In this document: positions 61,201 to 64,000 of the stretch, piece by piece
Layout: each line of letters starts with the position of its first letter
How positions within the stretch are numbered: position 1 is the stretch's first letter
Origin: Pycnopodia helianthoides
Taxonomy: Eukaryota > Echinodermata > Asteroidea > Forcipulatida > Asteriidae
NCBI GenBank assembly: GCA_032158295.1
Contig: CM063251.1
Span: 18,043,425 to 18,107,424 of the forward strand
Length of the DNA: 64,000 nt
Direction of reading: 5' to 3'
The notes under the pieces: generated by a model
The model's input: the letters and a program-made list of their open reading frames with translations, nothing else
What the model was told of the DNA's origin: nothing
Databases searched by the model: none
Program-made: the position numbers and the translations under genes

Positions 61201-62786
61201 CTTTAGTTTGTTTTCATTTTGACAAATTATTTTGAAATTTTCAGAGAAATGGAAGAAATATTGTTTGAATTCTGAACAGCTTTCATTGAATTTCTTCAGT
61301 TTATTTTTTAATCATGATGGGATTGTTCTTTTGTTTACTTTGTAGGTTTTACTTCTACGGTCGCCTTGCTATTTAGTTAAGATTTTACATGGGTAGGGTT
61401 AAAGGCGTCTGTCTCCTGAAAAGATCCAAACCTTACTGATGCCAGTAGGGTTAGGCTTACGTAATAAGTAACTATTAGTTCTCTGTTGGCAAGACAGACG
61501 TATCTCCATACTGTCATTTAGGCACTGGCCTGGTGACCAGTCTTGTTTCTTTATTTTTTTCTTCCATTCTGTGCATTTTTATGTAAAGGGCACAGTACAA
61601 ATTTTTGATTATTATGATTAAATTATTATAAGAAATAGTATCTTTATGATCTGTAACTAATAATGATGATCAGAATTTCAACACACTGGTGGGTAAGGAC
61701 ACAAAACAAAAAATCCCATCACACAAACTAACATCATTAGATGGAAAAAAGAAGAGTTTGAAACCTTCCGTTTTTTTGTCCCTCTCCATAGCCACAACTT
61801 TTGGCTCTCTGGCTGCTATATTTCAGTACCAATAACCGCTGGCAATGACACTCCCAGACGAGACGGGGCACACTACTGGGATAACCCACAAGTACAAAGC
61901 TAGTTACAGTCTGCTCCCCTAGCCCTTGGCTACGCATCTTGACTCTTCAACCTCCAAACCAAGGAAGTAGTTGAAGTTTTTTCGCTATCCCACCCAAGGC
62001 AGATGCAACTGCAATTGTTGTCAGAGAGGATTAATTGGGTGTGAATGGATCGCCGTCGGCTTTTTGTTCTGAAAGTGAGACAGCTTATTCATCTTCGAGA
62101 TGAGACGAGGGGGCGGAAAAAGTAGAGTAGAGAGTCAGTGGAAATTGGGTTTGAATTTGGAAGAGTCATTGACATGGAGTTTGTAACCCTCAAAGTTAGT
62201 TGACTTGTAACAGACTACAATTATTAAAGATGAGACTACAGTGTGCTCCTCAAGACGTTGATGAAGCTGAGATGAAGGGGGAGCAAAGAGGCAAGGGCCA
62301 CAGTATATCTTTACTTATTTATTTTGTCTTGTTTTACTGGGGTACATCATGGGGTGGGGGGGGGGGGGTTGGGCTCTGAAATAATACAGCTTCAGGTATG
62401 CAAAGTGGCACATCTTTTGTTACCTGAGCCAATTTCGAAGAGCTGCATAGACACAAAAGTAGCTAAGCTAAGCACAACAAAATTTTGATGCCAAGAATAA
62501 GATTACCAGCCCAAATGCCCAGAATAAGGTTGCCAGCCCCAAAAATACCACGTCACATGTACCATCTGGGACTGGTATCCTGCTTTGTCTTTGCTTGGCA
62601 GAAATCTGTTGAACAATATTTCTGCTTTTCAAGCAGCTCTATGAAATTGGGCCTTGTTCATATTATCCCTCAACCATCCCACCGTTGATCTGAGAATTTC
62701 AAGTACTCTTACCTGTTCCCATAAACATGACATGGTAAGTCTTGTTGTGTTGTCCTTCAACCACATCCACCACAATCTGATCAAGT
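36896..62786 (-). CDS. SEMA5: Class 5 semaphorin, 3' part (end of sema domain to C-terminus), 13 coding exons
   Basis: Transmembrane axon-guidance protein acting at the cell surface. Exons in transcription order: 62786-62713, 58971-58892, 57856-57809, 54949-54873, 52316-52242, 51655-51594, 50554-50369, 47587-47441, 46736-46548, 40367-40203, 38919-38740, 38307-38101, 37218-36896. Splice sites are GT/AG and phases agree throughout, giving 603 residues. Fragment order: end of sema domain (1-92, with QIVVDVVEG, YHVMFMGT and ALFVGRSAGVVKVPLQRC), PSI (about 93-138, with ECLDSRDPYCGWD), TSR1 (139-200), a TSR (201-249), an atypical KTTRWTPW module (250-313), three TSRs (313-496), transmembrane helix (about 530-551), and a 52-residue tail with acidic DDTADHFTDDDYD. 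PSI followed by TSRs and one transmembrane helix is diagnostic of class 5. The 5' half of the gene lies beyond the window. One vertebrate-type TSR, the second, was not found. Confidence 0.93.
37305..37520. repeat. Fragment of a TTAA-type MITE
   Basis: TTAAAGCACGTACAACATTGG followed by CAAACCTGTGAAATGTTAAGC resembles the body of the element at 31750-32134. No clear right end. In the last SEMA5 intron. Confidence 0.5.
38101..38307 (-). CDS. SEMA5: SEMA5 last thrombospondin repeat
   Basis: Encodes a Ser/His-rich lead, then GWKEWSRWTKCNKEGQLHKH, SRRCLETNP and VDLCKSAK, the divergent final TSR before the membrane. Acceptor GCAG; the donor GTCGGT is weaker than the others, so this 3' boundary is less certain. 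Confidence 0.88.
38740..38919 (-). CDS. SEMA5: SEMA5 thrombospondin repeat (vertebrate TSR6 position)
   Basis: Encodes VDGGWSCWSEWTECSETCGE, then RVRSRTCDNPSPAHGG. Strong canonical TSR, close to the penultimate vertebrate class 5 repeat. Acceptor GCAG, donor GTAAGC; phase 1 in and out. Confidence 0.95.
39732..40115 (-). repeat. T2/Kolobok-like MITE, copy 5
   Basis: Same element, minus orientation, in a SEMA5 intron 88 bp from the 3' edge of the exon at 40203-40367. TTAA at both ends. Confidence 0.92.
40203..40367 (-). CDS. SEMA5: SEMA5 thrombospondin repeat (vertebrate TSR5 position)
   Basis: Encodes GSFGGWTVWSPWLPCSVTCG, then QQRHRSCFPG and SGFSECP. Full WxxWxxC and CSVTCG motifs. Phase 1 in and out. 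Acceptor TTAG, donor GTAAGA. Confidence 0.93.
40512..40938. repeat. GGCCATTCAGAAT inverted-repeat element, copy 1
   Basis: Starts GGCCATTCAGAATGC and ends ATTATTCTGAATGGCC, with a TTTTGACCCACCCGCCCAC core and an inverse CCCACCCACC core. About 430 bp. In a SEMA5 intron. Confidence 0.82.
41148..41330 (-). repeat. Dispersed repeat, copy 2
   Basis: ACACATGGTGTTACAACAAA and CTCACCATGCAATGCCTCAA are the reverse complement of the start of the 35620-35830 repeat. In a SEMA5 intron. Confidence 0.8.
41917..42083. repeat. Tandem duplication of about 86 bp
   Basis: 41917-41996 and 42002-42083 share CTGTTTAACTTGTACTGCTA and CCCAAGCATAGCCTAGTTGA with few differences. In a SEMA5 intron. Confidence 0.9.
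45078..45240. repeat. A-rich low-complexity tract
   Basis: Poly-A with AAT and AAC interruptions after a C run, in a SEMA5 intron. Confidence 0.9.
46115..46270 (+). mobile_element. tRNA-Lys-derived SINE, copy B
   Basis: Head 46172-46244: GGGCTTGATAGCTCAGTTGG ... GGTTCAAGTCC. The anticodon stem is damaged (CTGAC against TCCGG) and the loop is changed to ACGTTAA. Flanking GGGAGACCGCCAAC and TCAATTTTCTTTGTACAACC match copy A. In a SEMA5 intron. Confidence 0.85.
46548..46736 (-). CDS. SEMA5: SEMA5 atypical TSR module (KTTRWTPW type)
   Basis: Encodes VRKTTRWTPWMVQNTTQD, then RYRFLCKAP and LLRIGRMKVEYQQC. This degenerate TSR-like module (KTTPWTPW in vertebrates) is specific to class 5 semaphorins and identifies the class. 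Acceptor ACAG, donor GTGAGG; phase 1 in and out. Confidence 0.93.
47441..47587 (-). CDS. SEMA5: SEMA5 thrombospondin repeat (equivalent to vertebrate TSR3)
   Basis: Encodes GSWSEWSAWSVCSAKCNGGV, then QTRSRHCL and ETRECNKQLC. WxxWxxW and the six-Cys pattern are present. It is closest to the third vertebrate TSR. Phase 1 in and out; donor GTATGG. Confidence 0.93.
47755..48335. repeat. Cluster of three GGCCCAATTTCAT family elements
   Basis: Copies at about 47760-47952, 47968-48172 and 48180-48335 (the last decayed). Each has CATAAAGCTG-like ends and TGCTTAGCA motifs; the first ends GACATTGGGCCC. In the SEMA5 intron between the first two TSR exons recovered. Confidence 0.8.
50369..50554 (-). CDS. 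SEMA5: SEMA5 thrombospondin type-1 repeat 1
   Basis: Encodes VDGGYSAWSDWFPCHDPSGD, then NCLCRRRVCDSPEPKCGG, an atypical first TSR with an extended loop like that of vertebrate class 5 semaphorins. Phase 1 in and out. Acceptor GCAG, donor GTACAT. Confidence 0.94.
51255..51430 (+). repeat. Dispersed repeat, copy 1 of an inverted pair
   Basis: CAAAACAGCGCCCTCACTGA and TCATTGGCTGAGAGTTGTGC. Reverse-complement copy at 52385-52510. In the intron between PSI-linker and TSR1 exons. Confidence 0.85.
51594..51655 (-). CDS. SEMA5: SEMA5 exon linking PSI to first TSR
   Basis: 62 nt completing Asn and encoding SKDASHWMQQITSCPVINRE, the class 5 linker with a conserved W and SCPV. Acceptor ACAG, donor GTAAGA. 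Confidence 0.9.
51835..52231. repeat. 22-bp minisatellite with higher-order structure, in SEMA5 intron
   Basis: Unit GTTTTCTTAACTGGTAAACT plus GA, about 18 copies. A run of variant units starting at 51841 recurs in the same order at 52083, an offset of 242 bp or 11 units. The array ends about 10 bp from the 5' splice site of the PSI exon. Confidence 0.95.
52242..52316 (-). CDS. SEMA5: SEMA5 PSI-domain exon
   Basis: Encodes ECLDSRDPYCGWDTSARRC then TTKPK, the signature PSI (plexin-semaphorin-integrin) knot. Acceptor TCAG, donor GTAAGA. A 22-bp minisatellite begins only about 10 bp inside the following intron. Confidence 0.96.
52385..52510 (-). repeat. Dispersed repeat, copy 2 of an inverted pair
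   Basis: GCACAACTCTCAGCCAATGA and GGGAGGGCGCTGTTTGAGC are the inverse of 51255-51430. The pair flanks the PSI and linker exons. Confidence 0.85.
52766..52815 (+). repeat. 3' half of a tRNA-derived SINE
   Basis: GGTTGTGGGTTTGATTCCCA then a short AT stretch and T-run. Only the T arm is present. Confidence 0.55.
52866..53258 (+). repeat. T2/Kolobok-like MITE, copy 6
   Basis: Same element in plus orientation in the SEMA5 intron upstream of the PSI exon. TTAA at both ends. Confidence 0.92.
54049..54355. repeat. 15-bp minisatellite, about 20 copies
   Basis: Unit CCCAGTAACTGAACG with A/C and spacing variants, in the SEMA5 intron upstream of the PSI exon. ORFs through it are artefacts. Confidence 0.93.
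54873..54949 (-). CDS. SEMA5: SEMA5 last sema-domain exon
   Basis: Encodes SALFVGRSAGVVKVPLQRC then HLYVSM, the typical final strand of the sema domain with the Cys leading into PSI. Phase 0 in, 2 out. Acceptor TTAG, donor GTAAGT. Confidence 0.92.
56330..56737. repeat. GGCCATTCAGAAT inverted-repeat element, copy 2
   Basis: Shares TTTTGACCCACCCACCCATC, ACACTAAAGAACAAAGTAAT and the right end ATTCTGAATGGCC with the copy at 40512-40938. The left end is decayed. It explains the 3' part of a 147-codon plus-strand ORF. Confidence 0.8.
57040..57160 (-). repeat. Partial tRNA-derived SINE
   Basis: GGGTGGGATTCGAACCCACA with GACAGGCATATTGCTT and TTTTACCCAAGTGTGTTAAG match the element at 9590-9760. The 5' half of the tRNA head is missing. 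In a SEMA5 intron. Confidence 0.75.
57809..57856 (-). CDS. SEMA5: SEMA5 sema-domain mini-exon (48 nt)
   Basis: 16 codons, phase 0 at both ends: DNQCEPLKKITLHKET. Acceptor CCAG, donor GTAGGA. It joins in frame to SALFVG of the next exon. Too short to stand alone; supported by frame and family position. Confidence 0.82.
58892..58971 (-). CDS. SEMA5: SEMA5 sema-domain exon
   Basis: Completes a split Glu and encodes DGKITKVVKLPG then ACELEVLCITP, matching the sema blade that follows the MFMGT strand. Acceptor GCAG, donor GTAAGT; phase 1 in, 0 out. Confidence 0.88.
59360..59769 (+). mobile_element. Full-length tRNA-Leu-derived SINE
   Basis: The head 59360-59447 folds like a class II tRNA: A box TGGCCGAGCGG, anticodon loop CTCAAGC (CAA, Leu), long variable arm, T arm GGGTTCGAGTCCC, and acceptor ends GTGTCGTG/CGTGACAC. 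A central domain (GGATGGGACGTAAAGCC, AAAAGAACCCAGTGCACTT) follows, then a tail GCGCTTTGTATCC...GGCGCTATATAAAT and TTATTATTGTTATTATTAT. It lies in a SEMA5 intron. The central domain resembles those shared among metazoan SINEs; the named class is not certain. Confidence 0.9.
62460..62656. repeat. GGCCCAATTTCAT family element, copy near SEMA5 exon
   Basis: AGCTAAGCTAAGCACAACAA at the left and CAGCTCTATGAAATTGGGCC at the right. Lies about 60 bp downstream (in transcription) of the exon at 62713-62786. Confidence 0.78.
62713..62786 (-). CDS. SEMA5: SEMA5 sema-domain exon (first in window)
   Basis: Encodes LDQIVVDVVEG then KTYHVMFMGT, a conserved sema beta-propeller strand. Enters in phase 2 and leaves in phase 1. 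Acceptor GTAG, donor GTAAGA. Confidence 0.9.
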
Positions 62787-62789
62787 CTA

Positions 62790-64000
62790 CAAAAGAGAAA
62801 AAGACAGAGAGATACAAGTTCAAGCAAGCTTTGACAATGAATGCACCTGTTACTACAAAGTTAAAATTGTTCTTCTCCGATAAAAGAGGGTTCAAGTCCG
62901 AACATTTTCATCAAAGGGCCACCAGGCGGGAAAATGGTTCACTTCTATTAAAAAGGGAAATAATTGAATTAAGGAACATGTTACATTGTCAGTTTGCATT
63001 TATCCACAGAATGCGTAAAATGTTTAAGGTTATGGTTGAGGCACACAATCCTGTTCCCTATGGGGTTAAGAGTATTCGTAAAACACATGCCGCAAAAGGT
63101 ATACTTCACTTAGGACCAAAGGCTGTTTGGTTTATGCGTGGGCCTAGTTGCCCCCGTACCCTGGATCTGGGGGTCAGAAAGGCTAAGAAGTCTGGTCACA
63201 GAGATCAAGAAACTCCAACCAAAAGAAAATATGAAGACTACGCCTAATGCCCGAAACATATGCCGCGGGAAGACAAAAACAGATCCCTGCTTTCTCTACC
63301 GGCAATTAAATCTCAACACTTCGATGTGTGTGGGTGGCATGTAGAAGTGTCGAACAAACATTTTTTGTCAAAGGGGGATTCTGGTGTTTTGGGAAAGGAA
63401 CGTTCTCTTCATTGGTCTTCTCTAACTCTAGTGTCCAGCAAATATTTAAAAAAAAAAGGAGGAAAAATCAAATATTTTCACTAATGACTAAGTGCCTCCT
63501 CCTCCATAGAAGTTTAGAGACAGAATATTTCCCTTTCCTCAGATTCCCCTTCTCTCAGTAAGAGTTGAATCAAATTAGTTTCCGACAAAAACAACTCCAC
63601 AGAATCAGCCTCATCCTTGTGACTGCACACCTGTACAGCCACAATTCTGACTTGACAAATCCGATATTCCACTCGCCTTTCTCTGTAGCGACTCAGTCAA
63701 CTAAAAGGGTGAGAGAGTATCATTTTAAGATTTCTCAACACTATGAAAAAATTCAATGCACGTTCTTCAAGAAAATGAATAAATTAATCAGTTCTCTAAA
63801 GTGGCTTATAACTGTCCCATAAATGACAGGAAAGAGAAACATTTACCTTGGACCATGAATTATGTTATCATCATTCAACCACAATGTATTCCACAAAGGA
63901 AATCAATGCTTCTGTACAACAATGGGTTAATAACCGTAGCAGATGTTAAAGCTCTCAACCAGATTTTTATTATGAGTGATAAAAAGGTTGAATTATGGGA
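62790..64000 (+). other. Unassigned plus-strand open-frame block in SEMA5 intron
   Basis: Open frames follow each other on the plus strand: to 63247 (about 150 codons, basic, ending KSGHRDQETPTKRKYEDYA), 63260-63484, 63565-63822, and one running off the end from about 63785 (contains NGLITVADVKALNQIF). I recognise no family. It could be a decayed mobile element or chance open frames, and it lies antisense to SEMA5. Confidence 0.3.

Noticed and set aside
62654..62788. Start of the 197-codon plus-strand ORF
   Set aside because: This part is the antisense of a genuine SEMA5 exon, so the ORF start there is not real.
63850..64000. A further SEMA5 exon on the minus strand ending at a GTAAAT donor near 63848
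   Set aside because: None of the minus-strand frames reads like a sema domain, so the donor-like site is probably chance.

Overview
The window is eukaryotic (metazoan) genomic DNA: AT-rich, intron-rich and full of short non-autonomous transposons, SINEs and tandem repeats. It most likely comes from an echinoderm. Three protein genes can be reconstructed exon by exon with consensus GT/AG splice sites and a continuous frame. The echinoderm placement is an inference from deuterostome-like proteins, exon phases, and repeat families (TTAA-flanked T2/Kolobok-like MITEs, foldback elements, tRNA-derived SINEs). No bacterial, phage or CRISPR feature was seen.

Layout. (1) 1-8.2 kb holds no recognisable gene: low-complexity DNA, one T2-like MITE (2345-2737) and a ~1.3 kb satellite of ~72-bp units carrying a Pol III B-box-like core (6635-7920). 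(2) 8.2-14.6 kb, minus strand: complete HUS1, the checkpoint clamp subunit, 8 coding exons, 279 aa. (3) 14.98 kb, plus strand: intact tRNA-Arg(CCG), 391 bp from the HUS1 start codon and divergent from it. (4) 15-22.7 kb: intergenic DNA with several strong inverted-repeat elements, one of them (15379-15540) bounded by an exact 9-bp direct repeat. (5) 22.7-29.75 kb, plus strand: complete uridine phosphorylase, 7 coding exons, 308 aa; exon 2 lies between two direct copies of one repeat. (6) 29.8-36.9 kb: intergenic DNA with more MITEs and an 18-copy 21-bp minisatellite. (7) 36.9-62.8 kb, minus strand: the 3' part of a class 5 semaphorin, 13 coding exons and 603 aa, covering the end of the sema domain, PSI, six thrombospondin type-1 repeats, a transmembrane helix and a short cytoplasmic tail. 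Its 5' part lies beyond position 64000.

The three genes have unrelated jobs (DNA-damage checkpoint, pyrimidine salvage, cell-surface guidance receptor or ligand) and do not form a functional cluster. No new multi-gene system was found. The points most worth checking are the repeat architecture, the absence of a recognisable second thrombospondin repeat in the semaphorin gene, and an unassigned plus-strand open-frame block at 62.8-64 kb inside the semaphorin gene.
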